Shown here one piece after another: positions 63,893 to 64,000 of a stretch of 64,000 nucleotides of DNA (position 1 is its first letter; each line of letters begins with the position of its first letter). The DNA is taken from positions 3,452,001 to 3,516,000 of the forward strand of contig NZ_CP120863.1 in the NCBI RefSeq assembly GCF_026191725.2, written 5' to 3'. Below the pieces are notes generated by a model that saw only the letters and a program-made list of their open reading frames with translations, made no database searches and was not told the origin of the DNA. Source of the DNA: Roseibium porphyridii (GTDB lineage Bacteria; Pseudomonadota; Alphaproteobacteria; Rhizobiales; Stappiaceae). The position numbers and the translations under genes are program-made.

Positions 63893-63924
63893 CGCTCGAC
63901 CAGTTTATTGGTGGGGCGTTTTTT
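63893..63924 (+). terminator. Intrinsic terminator after the small exported protein gene
   Basis: A 10-bp stem with one mismatch and one G-U pair (CGCTCGACCA / TGGTGGGGCG), 6-nt loop, followed by TTTTTT. It lies 62 bp after the stop codon. Confidence 0.8.
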
Positions 63925-64000
63925 CTTTCCAGCCAACCTTTGCTGCAATCCGCCAAGCAATGGTGTTGTTCAAACTCAATCACAAAAATATATTAAAATT

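Noticed and set aside
1..64000. CRISPR array, rRNA, tRNA or insertion sequence
   Set aside because: No regularly spaced repeats, no conserved rRNA or tRNA segments and no transposase-like protein noticed on either strand.

Overview
The window reads as a chromosomal stretch of an alphaproteobacterium with moderate-to-high GC. A marine Rhodobacterales or Stappiaceae (Roseibium/Labrenzia-like) relative is my best guess. The reasons are the density of TRAP and ABC uptake systems, the ATGA/GTGA-coupled catabolic operons, each with its own IclR, GntR or RpiR regulator, and the alphaproteobacterial style of the murQ, nagA and leuCD proteins. I see no rRNA, tRNA, IS element or CRISPR array. The genus is inference.

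Layout. (A) 1-1646: the C-terminal part of a BisC/DMSO-reductase-type molybdoenzyme and an IclR regulator. (B) 1748-11023: a rhodanese, then a tightly coupled operon of FAD amine/amino-acid oxidase, hydantoinase/oxoprolinase subunits A and B, SDR, propionyl-CoA-synthetase-like enzyme, RidA and an orphan amino-acid ABC ATPase, closed by a clear intrinsic terminator. The logic resembles N-methylpyrrolidone-type lactam degradation: open the ring, oxidise the amine, deaminate the imine, activate the acid. (C) 11188-17299, minus strand: TIGR04076-like protein, aldo/keto reductase and a complete Liv-type branched-chain amino acid/amide ABC transporter. Divergent from it are an FCD-GntR regulator and an aldo/keto reductase-RidA fusion. 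(D) 19536-32640: a second catabolic island around a divergent promoter with palindromes near a HutC-type GntR gene. Leftward lie a tautomerase-SnoaL fusion, a second hydantoinase pair, an isochorismatase-fold protein without its nucleophilic cysteine, a PEP-mutase/isocitrate-lyase-type lyase and a flavoprotein. Rightward lie LeuC/LeuD-like hydratase subunits and a TRAP transporter. Together they could open a lactam or cyclic imide, hydrate a substituted maleate and cleave the resulting malate, as in the dimethylmaleate branch of nicotinate fermentation.

(E) 32725-36098: two convergent exported serine proteases, a subtilisin-like one and an unusual protein with two trypsin-like domains, a PDZ and a TPR tail. 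(F) 36262-40746: a 2-oxoacid:ferredoxin oxidoreductase operon (gamma, alpha, beta) with a GltD-like iron-sulfur flavoprotein, preceded by an FNR/FixK-like box.

(G) 40969-61015: a large amino-sugar island. It holds a GntR-UTRA regulator, a type-II glucosamine-6-phosphate deaminase-like SIS protein and NagA, divergent from MurQ. Next come a ROK kinase, a CutC-family protein, a Gfo/Idh/MocA dehydrogenase and a sugar ABC transporter. An RpiR-controlled divergent block follows, with a cytoplasmic GH20 hexosaminidase, two M81 (microcystinase-like) peptidases, a D-threonine-aldolase-like PLP enzyme, RidA, an SDR and an NTF2-like protein. MurQ, GH20, M81 and the D-amino-acid enzyme together suggest salvage of peptidoglycan fragments. 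(H) 61196-63924: a small orphan protein, an OhrR-like regulator with an operator-like palindrome, a 1.07-kb stretch without convincing genes but with a strong orphan terminator, and a small exported protein with its own terminator.
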